Counted from the stretch's first letter, positions 34,602-44,167 are shown. The stretch is 64,000 nt of DNA from Xanthobacteraceae bacterium (GCA_022844485.1 JALHLQ010000001.1:248001-312000); one strand, 5' to 3'. Numbers and translations are program-made. Notes: a model not told the origin generated them from the letters alone.

Positions 34602-35624
34602 ATGCGAATTGATGCTTTTAATCATTTTTTTCCGAAAAAGTACTTCGAGAAATTCGATGAGCTCGCAGGCGATCTCAAGGACATGGGAATGCGCGTGCGC
34701 AAGATCCCCTCCATTCACGATCTGGATGAGCGCTTTCGCGTCATCGACATGTTTCCCGATTACGTGCAGGTTCTCTCCTTGCCGCAGCCGCCGCTCGAGA
34801 CCTTGGCCAAAGGCAATCCAAAACTGGCGGTTGAGTTCGCCAAGGTCGGCAATGACGGCATGGCCGAGCTCGTGGCCAAATATCCCGACCGCTTTCCCGC
34901 TTTCATCGCGCAAGCCCCGCTGACCGCGCCGGACGCCGGCGTTGCCGAAACCGAGCGCGCCATCAAAGAGCTTGGCGCCATCGGCGTGCAGATCTTTTCC
35001 AATGTCGACGGCAAGCCGCTTGACCGCCCGGAGTTCGAGCCGTTCTTTGCCGCCATGCACCGCCTCGACAAGCCGGTCTGGCTTCATCCGACGCGCGCTG
35101 CGAATTTTCCCGACTATCTCGACGAGAAGAAATCGCTCTACGAGATCTGGTGGACCTTCGGCTGGCCCTACGAGACCAGCGTTGCCATGGCGCGCCTGGT
35201 TTTTTCGAAATACTTCGACAAGTATCCGGGCTTGAAAATCATTGCCCATCACCTCGGCGCCATGGTGCCCTACTTCGAGGGACGCGTCGGACCGGGGTGG
35301 GATCAGCTTGGCGCGCGCACGACTGACGAAGATTACGTTGCCTTACGAAAGAGTCTGCGCAAGCGCCCGCTCGACTATTTCAAGGATTTCTATGCCGACA
35401 GCGCGACCTTCGGTTCGCGCCCGGCGACGGTGTGCGGGCTCGATTTCTATGGCGTCGATCATGTGGTCTTCGCCTCCGATTGTCCTTTCGATCCCGAGAA
35501 AGGCCCCGGCTATATTCGCGAGACGATCAAGATCATCGACTCGCTCGATATCTCGAAAGGCGATCGCGACAAGATCTATTTCGGCAATCTGGAGAAGCTC
35601 GTCGGGCGAAAGCTGCGGAAGTGA
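34602..35624 (+). CDS. Amidohydrolase 2 family protein lacking the first metal-ligand His
   Basis: 340-residue TIM-barrel amidohydrolase related to ACMSD. GGAGGG (34591-34596) precedes ATG 34602. The N-terminal metal motif reads DAFNHFFP, so the first His of HxH is Phe6, while His8 remains. Other ligands are present: WLHPTRAA, IIAHHLGAMVPYFEGR and FASDCPFD. Members with this FxH variant exist, so it may be a subfamily trait; activity with one fewer ligand is untested here. A short TTGCGC-gca-GCGCAA hairpin (34569-34583) precedes the ribosome-binding site. Confidence 0.78.
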   Translation: MRIDAFNHFFPKKYFEKFDELAGDLKDMGMRVRKIPSIHDLDERFRVIDMFPDYVQVLSLPQPPLETLAKGNPKLAVEFAKVGNDGMAELVAKYPDRFPAFIAQAPLTAPDAGVAETERAIKELGAIGVQIFSNVDGKPLDRPEFEPFFAAMHRLDKPVWLHPTRAANFPDYLDEKKSLYEIWWTFGWPYETSVAMARLVFSKYFDKYPGLKIIAHHLGAMVPYFEGRVGPGWDQLGARTTDEDYVALRKSLRKRPLDYFKDFYADSATFGSRPATVCGLDFYGVDHVVFASDCPFDPEKGPGYIRETIKIIDSLDISKGDRDKIYFGNLEKLVGRKLRK

Positions 35625-35654
35625 TCAGGGGCTGACGGCGCTGTCCGGCGCGTC

Positions 35655-36431
35655 TCATTTCAGCATCTGCAAGTCGCCGTCGATGGCCAGCGCCTGCCCG
35701 GAAATCGTGCGCCCGCGCGGCGAGCAGATGAAGAGGACGGCGTCGGCGAGCTGCTCCGGGGTGACCATGGTTTTCATGGACACGGCCGCCAGCATCTCGT
35801 CCTGCATCTGATCGAAGCTGACGCCGAGCGCCTTGGCCTTGGCATCGATGACCCGTTGGATCCGCTCGCCTTCGACGACACCGGGCAGGATGGCGTTGAC
35901 GCGGATGCCGAGTTCGCCCAGTTCGATGGACAGCGATTTGGTGAAGCCGATCACGCCCCATTTCGACGCCGCATAGGGCGTGCGCAGCGGGAATCCGAAG
36001 CGGCCCGCCGCCGACGACAGGTTCACGATCGACGCGTTCCGGCTCTGCCGCAAATGCGGCACGGCAAGCCGCGCGCAATTGAATTGGCCCGTGATGTTGA
36101 TCGCCAGCGTGCGGTCCCACTCTTCCGGCGAAATATCCTCCACCTTGCCCGTCGGCCCGGCGATTCCGGCATTGTTGACGAGCACGTCGAGCCCGCCGAG
36201 CGCCCGCAAAGCCTCGTCGAACAGACGCTGCACCTGCGCCCGATCGGCCACGTCGGCCCGCGTCTGCGTCACGGCGGGATCGCTTTTCGCGAGCGCACGC
36301 AACGCGTCAACATCGACGTCGCAGGCGTGGACTTTCGCGCCTTCGGCCACAAAGGCGCGCGCGACCGCAAGCCCGATTCCACCGGCGCCCGCCGTCACCA
36401 GCACCCGCAAACCGGCAATTCCGAGCTCCAT
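35655..36431 (-). CDS. Short-chain dehydrogenase/reductase
   Basis: 258-residue classical SDR starting at ATG 36431 after GAGGAGG. The glycine motif is TAGAGGIG (13-20), with NNAG at 86-89, active-site Tyr153 and Lys157 (YAASKWGV). Asp38 (ACDVD) suggests NAD. The substrate is unknown. It is a single gene convergent with the amidohydrolase and divergent from the ABC receptor gene across a 122-bp gap. Confidence 0.83.
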   Translation of the reverse strand: MELGIAGLRVLVTAGAGGIGLAVARAFVAEGAKVHACDVDVDALRALAKSDPAVTQTRADVADRAQVQRLFDEALRALGGLDVLVNNAGIAGPTGKVEDISPEEWDRTLAINITGQFNCARLAVPHLRQSRNASIVNLSSAAGRFGFPLRTPYAASKWGVIGFTKSLSIELGELGIRVNAILPGVVEGERIQRVIDAKAKALGVSFDQMQDEMLAAVSMKTMVTPEQLADAVLFICSPRGRTISGQALAIDGDLQMLK

Positions 36432-36553
36432 CAGGCCTCCTCGATCGCGGAAAATCCGCTGGACTTTCAACGGACGCCGCGCGACCGTAATAGCCATCAA
36501 GGACCGCGGCAAGCGCGCCATTGCTGGCCGGAGAGATCATGGGAGGACTTTCA

Positions 36554-37798
36554 ATGACGCAGACAAGGCTTTCGCGACGCACGCTGATCAAAGGCGCGGC
36601 AGGGACGGCTCTTTTGGCCGGCGTCGGCATGCCCGCCATTTCGCGCGGCCAGGCCGACGTGATCCGCATCGGCCATTTGACGCCGCGCACCGGCTTCCTC
36701 GGCCCGCTCGGCGAATATGCGGTTCTTGGGATTCAGCTTGCGGCCGAAGAGATCAACGCGGCGGGCGGCGTGATGGGCCGCAAGATCGAGCTTGTGCTGG
36801 AAGATTCGGTGAACCCGCAAACGGCCTCCGCCAAAGCCGAACGCCTGATCGAGCGCGACAAGGTCGCGATGCTGATCGGCGAAATCTCCTCGGCCTCGGG
36901 CCTTGCGATCGGCCAGGTGGCGCAGCGGACGCGAACCGTGTTCATCAATACGGGCTGCAATTCGGACGCCATGCGCGGGGCGTCGTGCAACCGCTACATG
37001 TTCCACATCGAGGCGGCAAACTCGATGTATGTGCAGGGCGTCGGCCAGTACCTCCTCAAGGAGAACCTGGTGAAGGGCAAGAAGTGGTTCTCGCTGACCG
37101 CCGATTACGCCTTCGGCCACGATCTTCTCCGCGTCGCCAAGCTGTTCATGGAAAAGAACGGCGGGCAGTTCGCCGCCGATGAATTGATCCCGACCGACCT
37201 GACCGATTTCTCGCCCTTCCTCTTGAAGATCCGCCAGGCGCGGCCCGACCTCGTCGTCTCAAACCTCGCCGGCAACCAGATCACCAATTTCCTCAAACAG
37301 TATTCGGAGTTCGGCCTGCAATTCCCGGTCGCCGGTTTCGGATTCGATACGGCCGTGGCCTGGGGCGCGGGCAAGGGCAACTTCTTCGGCATCTGGCCGC
37401 TGGTGTGGCACCATCTCGTCGATACGCCGTCGTCGAAAGCCTACGTCGCCAGTTTTTCGAAGAAGTACGGCAAGCTGCCTGAGAACCAGTCCTGGGGCGA
37501 CTACAACTCCTTGAAGATCGTTGCCCGGGCGATGACCGAAACCAAATCCACCGAGTCGCAGAAGCTTGCCGAGCATCTCGCCAAAGGCGCCAAGTTCGAC
37601 ATCATGAAGACCCGCGAGGGCTACTTCCGCGCCTACGACAACCAGATGGTCATGGAGATGTACGCGGTGCGCGCGAAGGAGCCCGCGCAGATGAAGGACC
37701 AGTGGGACATCTACACGCCGCTCGGCTCCGTGCCGGAAACCAACCAGGAGCTTGAAATCATTGCTCCGCCGAAGGACGGCGCTTGCAAGATGGCGTGA
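36554..37798 (+). CDS. ABC transporter substrate-binding protein, Peripla_BP_6 type
   Basis: 414-residue receptor for the fused Liv system downstream. GGGAGGA (36541-36547) precedes ATG 36554. The N-terminus MTQTRLSRRTLIKGAAGTALL has a Tat-like SRRTLIK motif; the mature part opens ADVIRIGHLTPRTG, then AAEEINAAGGVMGRKIELV, as in HAAT receptors. GASCNRYMFH suggests a branch that binds amides or aromatic acids. An REP-like hairpin and 113 bp separate it from livH. Confidence 0.85.
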   Translation: MTQTRLSRRTLIKGAAGTALLAGVGMPAISRGQADVIRIGHLTPRTGFLGPLGEYAVLGIQLAAEEINAAGGVMGRKIELVLEDSVNPQTASAKAERLIERDKVAMLIGEISSASGLAIGQVAQRTRTVFINTGCNSDAMRGASCNRYMFHIEAANSMYVQGVGQYLLKENLVKGKKWFSLTADYAFGHDLLRVAKLFMEKNGGQFAADELIPTDLTDFSPFLLKIRQARPDLVVSNLAGNQITNFLKQYSEFGLQFPVAGFGFDTAVAWGAGKGNFFGIWPLVWHHLVDTPSSKAYVASFSKKYGKLPENQSWGDYNSLKIVARAMTETKSTESQKLAEHLAKGAKFDIMKTREGYFRAYDNQMVMEMYAVRAKEPAQMKDQWDIYTPLGSVPETNQELEIIAPPKDGACKMA

Positions 37799-37808
37799 GC
37801 ATAGTCGT

Positions 37809-37840
37809 GTCCCGGACGCGGCGCGCCGCTGATCCGGGAC
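37809..37840. repeat. REP-like hairpin between receptor and permease genes
   Basis: Outer arms GTCCCGGA (37809-37816) and TCCGGGAC (37833-37840), with inner arms GCGGC (37818-37822) and GCCGC (37825-37829), form a long GC-rich stem just after the receptor stop. Similar elements with a GTCCCGG...CCGGGAC frame are common between genes in this group of bacteria. It may protect the receptor mRNA and reduce read-through into the permeases, which would give more receptor than membrane protein. Confidence 0.6.
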
Positions 37841-37911
37841 TGCTAGAGGCGCAATAGCTTCAGGCGGTTCCGGGTCTGCATCGCGCCACTCCGCGCCGCG
37901 ATCCGCCCGGG

Positions 37912-38811
37912 ATGCACCAACAGGTCCTCCTCCCCGTGGAACTCGTCTTCATTCTCGAGCAGGTGCTGAACGGTCTTCTCGTTGGCGCCTATTATCTTCT
38001 GCTCGCGCTTGGCCTTTCGCTGATCTTCAGCCTGGGCGGGATCGTGAATCTCGCCCATGGCGCCTTCTACGCCATCGGGGCCTATCTCACGGTCGTGTTG
38101 ACGGAATATGTCGGCTTCGGCGGCAGTTTCGTTGCGGCGCCGGTCGCGGTCGGGCTTATTGGCGTCGTCATTGAACGATTTCTCTTTCGCCGCTTCTATC
38201 GCTCCGATCCGATCCTCTCTTTGCTGCTCACCTTCGGCCTCGCCATGGTGGCCGAACAGAGCCTGCGCATGATCTTCGGCGCCCCGCCGATCCCCTATGC
38301 GATACCGACCGCCTTGCGCGGCCAACTGTTTCTTGGAGACTTCATCTATTCGAGGTATCGGCTGGTGATGTTGGGCGTCGCCGCGACCGCGGTGTTTCTC
38401 ACTTGGCTTCTCATCCATCGCACGCCTTTCGGCCGCGTCGTGCGCGCCGGCGTGCAAAATCCGGAGATGGTTGGCGCGCTCGGCATCTCGCTGCAGCCTT
38501 ATATGACCGCGATTGCGGCGCTCGGCATCGGGCTCGCCGGCCTCGCCGGCGTCTTGATGGCGCCGATTGCCGGCGTGCATCCTGCCATGGGTGCGGAGAT
38601 TCTGGTGGCCGCTTTCGTCGTCGTGGTGATCGGCGGTCTCGGATCGTTCTGGGGCGTCGTCGTTGCAGCGCTGCTTGTCGGCGTCGTCCGCGGGGTGACG
38701 ATCTATTTCTTTCCTCCCGCGGGCGAGGCGTCCATGTATCTCTTGATGGCGCTGGTGCTGATCTTCCGCCCACGCGGGCTCTTCGGTGAACGCATCGAGA
38801 AATTCGAATGA
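37912..38811 (+). CDS. livH: Branched-chain amino acid-type ABC transporter permease LivH
   Basis: 299-residue permease of the second HAAT system. The LivH hallmark is SLGGIVNLAHGAFYAIGAYL near residues 40-60, and VIGGLGSFWGVV marks the conserved loop. GTG at codon 9 is an alternative start. It overlaps the next gene as ATGA. The partner permease and both ATPases are carried on a single downstream polypeptide. Confidence 0.88.
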   Translation: MHQQVLLPVELVFILEQVLNGLLVGAYYLLLALGLSLIFSLGGIVNLAHGAFYAIGAYLTVVLTEYVGFGGSFVAAPVAVGLIGVVIERFLFRRFYRSDPILSLLLTFGLAMVAEQSLRMIFGAPPIPYAIPTALRGQLFLGDFIYSRYRLVMLGVAATAVFLTWLLIHRTPFGRVVRAGVQNPEMVGALGISLQPYMTAIAALGIGLAGLAGVLMAPIAGVHPAMGAEILVAAFVVVVIGGLGSFWGVVVAALLVGVVRGVTIYFFPPAGEASMYLLMALVLIFRPRGLFGERIEKFE

Positions 38812-41339
38812 CGCCGGCCGTCCGCGCCTATGGTGCCTTGGTTGTTGCGGCGATGGCGCTGCTTGTTCTCCCGCACGCGCTGTTTGCGGCCGGACTGACG
38901 CTGACGATCGCAACCGACGTCGTGATCTTTGCCATCGCCGGCATGGGGCTGAACATCCTGGTCGGCCATACCGGTCTTGTCTCCTTCGGCCATGGCGCGT
39001 TCTTTGGCCTCGGCGCTTACGCGGCTGCGCTGTCGCAGCGGCATTGGTTCCCCGGGGACATCGTGCTGCCGGCGATCTTCTCGGTCGTGTTCGTGGCGGG
39101 CGTGAGCGTGCTCGCCGGACTGCTCATCCTGCGCCGGCGGGGCGTCTATTTTTCGTTGTTGACGCTGGCTTTCACGGCAATGCTGTTCGCCGTCGCGTTT
39201 CGCTGGACGCATTTCACCGGCGGCGAAAGCGGACTGGGCGGCGTTGTGCGGCCTGCCGTGCTCGGGCTCGATCTCGGCCGGCCCTGGGTCTATTACTGGA
39301 CGGTCGCTGCGATCGGCTTTGCGGTCGTGTATGTGCTCTGGCGGTTTCATCGATCACCGGTCGGCAGCGTGCTCGTCGCCATCCGCGAGAACGAGCAGCG
39401 CGCCCGCTTCGTCGGTTATCCGACCGACCGCTACAAGCTGATCGCGTTTACGATCTCGGCGACCATCACCGCGGTCGCGGGAACGCTCTCGGTTTTCCAT
39501 CACCGCTTTGCCTCCGCCGATCCTCTTTCCGTTCCGTTCTCCGGCGAACTTCTGGCGATGGTCGTGATCGGCGGGATGCGGAGCTTCCTCGGGCCCGCGC
39601 TCGGCGCGCTGTTTTTCATTCTTTTCCGTGAATTCCTCTCGATCTGGACGCCGCATTGGCTGTTCTGGTTCGGGCTGCTCTTCATCGGGTTTATCGTCTT
39701 CTCCCCCACCGGGCTGGTCGGCGTCGCGCAGCAGCTGGTTGCGCCGTTCCGCAAACGCGTCGAGGAAGCGGCGGCCATGGCAGGACGTCAGGCGGCGCAA
39801 GTCCACCCCTTGCCGGCAAGCTTTCCGCGCCATGCGAGCGCGCTGGCCGAGCCCGTGCTCGCCGCCAAGGGCCTGGTGAAAACCTTTGGCGGCATTCGCG
39901 CCGTGCACGGCATGGATATCGCCGTCGCCGACCGCACCCTGCATGCCCTGATCGGTCCCAACGGCGCCGGCAAGACCACCGCGTTCAATCTGCTGTCGGG
40001 ACTTTATCCGCCCGATCAAGGCGCCATCGCGCTGAGCGGGCGGGACATCACCGGACTGAAACCTGAGGACATCACGCGCGCCGGCGTCGGCCGCTCGTTC
40101 CAGATCACGAACCTGTTCGGCGGATTGAGCGTGGAAGAGAATATTCGCCTCGCGGTGCAGGCGCGGCACGCGCGGCGTTTTGCCGTTTGGCCGTCGACAT
40201 CGTCGCTCGCGGACATCAACGCCGAAACGGCCGAGTTCCTGCGCTATCTCGGCCTCGCCGGCATCGAGCGCGCCGAGGCGGGCGCGCTGTCTTACGGCGG
40301 ACAGCGGCTTCTCGACCTGGGCCTGGCGCTCGCGACGGCGCCGCGCATCCTTCTGCTGGATGAGCCGCTCGCGGGCCTCGCCGCGGCGGAGCGCGTGCGC
40401 ATCGCCAATCTGGTCAAATCGATCTCGCAGGACATCCCGGTCCTGCTCGTCGAGCATGACATCGATCGGGTCTTTCAGATCGCCGACCGCGTCACGGTGA
40501 TGAACAATGGCGAAGTCATCGTGGACGGCACGGTCGAGGACGCCCGCAACGACAAACAGGTGCGCGAGGTCTATATCGGCTCCGGCTCCGCGGCGCTGAC
40601 GGCCAAGGCGCGCGCCTCCGCCGCCGGCGCCGAGCCGCTGGTCGTCATGGAGCGGGTGAACGCCTATTACGGCAAGAGCCACATCCTCCACGACGTTTCG
40701 CTCGACGTGCATGAGCGCGAGATCGTCGCGCTGCTCGGGCGCAACGGCGCTGGGAAGTCGACCCTGCTGAAGACGCTGATAGGCATCGTCTCGCCGGAGA
40801 CGGGCTCTGTCCGCCTCGGACGCCAGGAAATCGGCAGACTCTCATCGGCCGAAATCGCGCGCCGCGGCATCGGCTACGTGCCGCAGGGCAGGGGGCTTTT
40901 CGCCGGCATGAGCGTCGCCGACAATCTCGCTCTCGGCCGACTGAAGCGGCTCACCGGCGCCGGAATCCATTGGGAAGACGATCGCATTCTCGCGTTCTTC
41001 CCGCGCCTGAAGGAGCGCTGGCGAACCCCCGCCGATTATCTGTCCGGCGGCGAACAGCAAATGGTCGCGGTCGCCCGCTCGCTCGCCGGCGACGTTCGCC
41101 TGCTTCTGCTCGATGAGCCGTTCGAGGGCTTGTCGCCCATGATCACCGAAGAACTGTTCGACGCCTTCGACAAGTTGCGCCAGGAGATTGCGATGGTCAT
41201 CGTCGATCATCACCTCGATCTCGCTTTGGCGCTGTCCGACCGCACCTTCGCGCTCGAGCGCGGGTCGGTGACGTGGTCCGGCGCCTCCCTTGAGCTGCGC
41301 GACGACCTCGAACTGCGAAGAAAAGTGCTTTGGCTCTGA
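38808..41339 (+). CDS. Fused LivM-LivG-LivF ABC transporter protein
   Basis: 843-residue polypeptide carrying three normally separate subunits. Residues ~1-305 are a LivM permease (GLNILVGHTGLVSFGHGAFF). A linker of about 40 residues follows, then a LivG ATPase (~348-594; Walker A GPNGAGKTT at ~383-391, signature LSYGGQRLL, Walker B LLLDEPLAGL). A Ser/Ala-rich linker leads to a LivF ATPase (~608-843; Walker A GRNGAGKST at ~644-652, signature LSGGEQQM, Walker B LLLDEPFEGL). No internal stop or frameshift is seen, and motifs of all three parts are intact. LivM-LivG fusions are known; the triple form is less common. Confidence 0.92.
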   Translation: MTPAVRAYGALVVAAMALLVLPHALFAAGLTLTIATDVVIFAIAGMGLNILVGHTGLVSFGHGAFFGLGAYAAALSQRHWFPGDIVLPAIFSVVFVAGVSVLAGLLILRRRGVYFSLLTLAFTAMLFAVAFRWTHFTGGESGLGGVVRPAVLGLDLGRPWVYYWTVAAIGFAVVYVLWRFHRSPVGSVLVAIRENEQRARFVGYPTDRYKLIAFTISATITAVAGTLSVFHHRFASADPLSVPFSGELLAMVVIGGMRSFLGPALGALFFILFREFLSIWTPHWLFWFGLLFIGFIVFSPTGLVGVAQQLVAPFRKRVEEAAAMAGRQAAQVHPLPASFPRHASALAEPVLAAKGLVKTFGGIRAVHGMDIAVADRTLHALIGPNGAGKTTAFNLLSGLYPPDQGAIALSGRDITGLKPEDITRAGVGRSFQITNLFGGLSVEENIRLAVQARHARRFAVWPSTSSLADINAETAEFLRYLGLAGIERAEAGALSYGGQRLLDLGLALATAPRILLLDEPLAGLAAAERVRIANLVKSISQDIPVLLVEHDIDRVFQIADRVTVMNNGEVIVDGTVEDARNDKQVREVYIGSGSAALTAKARASAAGAEPLVVMERVNAYYGKSHILHDVSLDVHEREIVALLGRNGAGKSTLLKTLIGIVSPETGSVRLGRQEIGRLSSAEIARRGIGYVPQGRGLFAGMSVADNLALGRLKRLTGAGIHWEDDRILAFFPRLKERWRTPADYLSGGEQQMVAVARSLAGDVRLLLLDEPFEGLSPMITEELFDAFDKLRQEIAMVIVDHHLDLALALSDRTFALERGSVTWSGASLELRDDLELRRKVLWL

Positions 41340-41377
41340 CGCATGCCTGCGCCAGCCGATAACCGGAGACACTCGCG

Positions 41378-42310
41378 ATGCCCAGTGCTGCAATCGTCGG
41401 ATCGGGGCTGATCGGCCGTTCCTGGGCCATCGTGTTCGCCAATGCCGGCTGGAACGTCGCGCTCCATGATGCCGTGCCGGGCGTGACCGACCCGGCGCGT
41501 GCGCTGATTCTCGCCGGACTCGAAGAGCTCGCGCAGCACGGTCTCGTATCCGATGCGCAGGCGGCGCTGTCGAGAATCCGCGTCGCCGCGAGTCTCGCCG
41601 ATGCGCTCGAGGGCGCAAGCTTCGTGCAGGAGAACGTTCCGGAGACGCTGGAGGCCAAACGCGCGATCTTCCCCGAGCTCGATCGTCTCGCCGACAAGAA
41701 CGCGATTCTGGCTTCGTCCACCTCCGCGATTGTTGCGAGCCTGTTCACGGAGGATCTGCAAGGCCGGCATCGCTGCCTCGTCGCGCACCCGGTGAACCCG
41801 CCGCATCTTGTTCCCATCGTCGAGCTTGTCGGCGCGCCGTGGACGTCGCCGGACACGATCTCCCGGGCGAAAGAGGTGTATGAGTCGATTGGGCAGGTGC
41901 CGATCGTCGTGTTGAAGGAGATCGAGGGCTTCATCCTCAACCGCTTGCAGGGCGCCCTGTTGGCGGAAGCGTTCCGGCTCGTGGGGGAGGGCTACGTCTC
42001 GCCGCAGGACCTCGACAAGACGATCAAGGACGGCCTCGGCCTGCGTTGGTCGTTCATCGGCCCGTTTGAGACCATCGAGCTGAACGCGCCGGGCGGCATT
42101 CCGGACTATTGCGCCCGCTACACCGGCTTCTACAAACGGCTGCAGTCGGGCCCGGCGACGCCGCAGGTCTACGAGCCGGGCAATGTCGACCGCATCCTGA
42201 AACAGTGGACCGCTCCCGCGACGCCCGAGCGCATCGCCGCTCGCACCCGCTGGCGCGACGCGCGTCTGGCCGCGCTCAAGGCGCACAAACGGGCGCAGCC
42301 CGGCGAATAG
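41378..42310 (+). CDS. 3-hydroxyacyl-CoA dehydrogenase family, lambda-crystallin/gulonate dehydrogenase-like
   Basis: 310-residue NAD-dependent dehydrogenase. Rossmann motif VGSGLIGRSWA (7-17), Ser/Thr cluster SSTSA (113-117), and catalytic His137 and Glu149 (HPVNPPHLVPIVEL) are in place. The IGQVPIVVLKEIEGFILNRLQ and DGLGLRWSFIGPFETIELN segments match CRYL1/L-gulonate 3-dehydrogenase and carnitine-dehydrogenase relatives. It starts 38 bp after the Liv fusion and is likely in the same operon, so the imported compound or its product may be a hydroxy acid (inference). Confidence 0.82.
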   Translation: MPSAAIVGSGLIGRSWAIVFANAGWNVALHDAVPGVTDPARALILAGLEELAQHGLVSDAQAALSRIRVAASLADALEGASFVQENVPETLEAKRAIFPELDRLADKNAILASSTSAIVASLFTEDLQGRHRCLVAHPVNPPHLVPIVELVGAPWTSPDTISRAKEVYESIGQVPIVVLKEIEGFILNRLQGALLAEAFRLVGEGYVSPQDLDKTIKDGLGLRWSFIGPFETIELNAPGGIPDYCARYTGFYKRLQSGPATPQVYEPGNVDRILKQWTAPATPERIAARTRWRDARLAALKAHKRAQPGE

Positions 42311-42382
42311 CCGAAGCGAGCGGCAGCCCATTGCCAATCGCGACCGGAGTCCTCCAATAGGATACGGATTTCGCGAGGTTCG

Positions 42383-44161
42383 ATGACGGCGCTCGATACT
42401 CTCAGCTTGACGGTCTTGTTCGGCGGGCTCCTGGTTTTGACGGGAATTCTGTCGAGCCTCGTCGCGCTTCGTTTCGGCGCGCCGCTCTTGCTCGTCTTCT
42501 TGTTGATCGGGCTCCTTGCGGGCGAATCGGGACCCGGTGGTCTGACATTCGACGACGTGCGTTTGACCTACATGGTCGGCTCGGTTGCGCTGGCGCTGAT
42601 CCTGTTCGACGGCGGCTTGCGCACGCGCTTCCAGACGTTCCGAAGCGTGCTGACCCCGGCCGTTGTTCTTGCAACTGTCGGCGTGCTGCTTACCGCGGCC
42701 ATAACGGCGCCCTTTGCAAAATTCCTTTTGGGCATCGGATGGACCGAGGCGCTTCTTCTCGGGGCCGTTGTCGCATCGACAGACGCTGCCGCGGTGTTTC
42801 TGCTGCTCCATACGCGCGGTCTGCGCCTGCGCCCACGGGTATCCGCCACATTGGAGATCGAATCCGGGACCAATGATCCCTTCGCCATCTTTCTCGCCAT
42901 CATGCTGGTCGAGTTCCTGCTGCTTGGTGAGCAGCCCTGGCTCAAAGTGGCGGCCTCTTTGGCCCAACAGGGGATCCTTGGCACGGTTCTCGGCTTCGCT
43001 GCCGGGCATGGCATTGTGTTCGCGCTCAACCGCTTGAATCTGGCACAGGGGCTTCACGCGCCCTTCGTCACGACGAGCGTGCTTGTCCTGTTCGGGCTTG
43101 CGCAGTCCGCGCACGGCTCGGGCTTTCTCGCCGTCTATCTGGCCGGACTGATTGTCGGCAACAGGCCGACCCGCGCGCACAACACGGTGATCGTGTTTCT
43201 CGACGCCGCGACCTGGCTTGCGCAGATCGTGATGTTCGTTCTTCTGGGATTGCTCGTTTGGCCCGGCCGCCTGCCGCAAACGCTCTTGCCGGCTCTTGTG
43301 ATCGCCTTTGCGCTGATATTCGTGGCGCGGCCTCTCACGGTCTTTGTCTGCCTTTCACTGTTCCGCTATTCATTGCGCGAAAAGCTGTTCATCTCCTGGG
43401 TGGGCTTGCGCGGAGCGGTGAGCATTTTTCTCGCCTCGATTCCTTTGCTGGTCGGACTGCCGAACGCGCAGATCTATTTCGATGTCGGTTTCGTCGTGGT
43501 GCTCATGTCGCTGCTCGTGCAGGGCTGGACCATAGCGCCTGCCGCGCGCCGGCTCGGGCTTGCCCTGCCGGGCGTCGATGAGAGCGCACGGCGCGTTGAG
43601 CTCGATCTGCCGGGGCAGCTCTCGCAGGAATTGGTGGGCTATCCGGTAACGGCGAACAGCGCGTTCCTGCGCCGGGGATTTCTTCCGCCCTGGGCCAAGC
43701 TCACGCTCGTGATCCGCGATGAACGCGTGCTGACGCTTGCCGAAGCGGGCCATGTACGCGAGGGCGACTACGCCTATTTCCTGGCGCCGCCGGAAAAAGC
43801 GCAAGCCTTGGATCGCTTTTTTGTGCGAATGCCCGCGCCGACGAAGCCCGACCGCCGCCTCCTCGGAGATTTCTTCGTGCCGGGCGAGGTCACCCTCGGG
43901 GCGCTGGCGGAAATCTACGGCTTGAAGGTCTCGAGCGCCGATCTCGAAACCAGGCTCTCGGATGTATTCTCGGCCAGGCTGCATCGGCCGGCCCGGGTCG
44001 GCGACGCGATTGCGGTCGGGCCCATCGTGCTCTTGGCGCACGAGGTCGTCGGCGGCGAGGTCAAGACCGTGGGGCTTCAGCTCGCCGAGCCCGACGCCCA
44101 GGCCTCGCGCGCAATCTCCTGGCGACGCATTCTTGACCGTCTGCGGCTCGGATCGAGATAA
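42383..44161 (+). CDS. K+/H+ antiporter, NhaP2/CvrA type
   Basis: 592-residue CPA1-type antiporter. Residues ~1-390 hold about 12 membrane segments (for example LILFDGGLRTRF, and VVASTDAAAVFLLLHTRGL with the conserved Asp in helix 5, then ESGTNDPFA with the second one in helix 6). The C-terminal ~190 residues hold a TrkA-C-like domain (~405-490) and a CorC/HlyC-like tail (~500-575), the NhaP2 layout. It exchanges cytoplasmic K+ for protons. Convergent with the Fec-type ATPase gene, 6 bp away. Confidence 0.85.
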   Translation: MTALDTLSLTVLFGGLLVLTGILSSLVALRFGAPLLLVFLLIGLLAGESGPGGLTFDDVRLTYMVGSVALALILFDGGLRTRFQTFRSVLTPAVVLATVGVLLTAAITAPFAKFLLGIGWTEALLLGAVVASTDAAAVFLLLHTRGLRLRPRVSATLEIESGTNDPFAIFLAIMLVEFLLLGEQPWLKVAASLAQQGILGTVLGFAAGHGIVFALNRLNLAQGLHAPFVTTSVLVLFGLAQSAHGSGFLAVYLAGLIVGNRPTRAHNTVIVFLDAATWLAQIVMFVLLGLLVWPGRLPQTLLPALVIAFALIFVARPLTVFVCLSLFRYSLREKLFISWVGLRGAVSIFLASIPLLVGLPNAQIYFDVGFVVVLMSLLVQGWTIAPAARRLGLALPGVDESARRVELDLPGQLSQELVGYPVTANSAFLRRGFLPPWAKLTLVIRDERVLTLAEAGHVREGDYAYFLAPPEKAQALDRFFVRMPAPTKPDRRLLGDFFVPGEVTLGALAEIYGLKVSSADLETRLSDVFSARLHRPARVGDAIAVGPIVLLAHEVVGGEVKTVGLQLAEPDAQASRAISWRRILDRLRLGSR

Positions 44162-44167
44162 TCCGGC

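Noticed and set aside
41210-43279. 689-codon open frame on the minus strand across the Liv fusion end, dehydrogenase and antiporter genes
   Set aside because: It spans three real genes in antisense and shows low-complexity charged sequence without domains.
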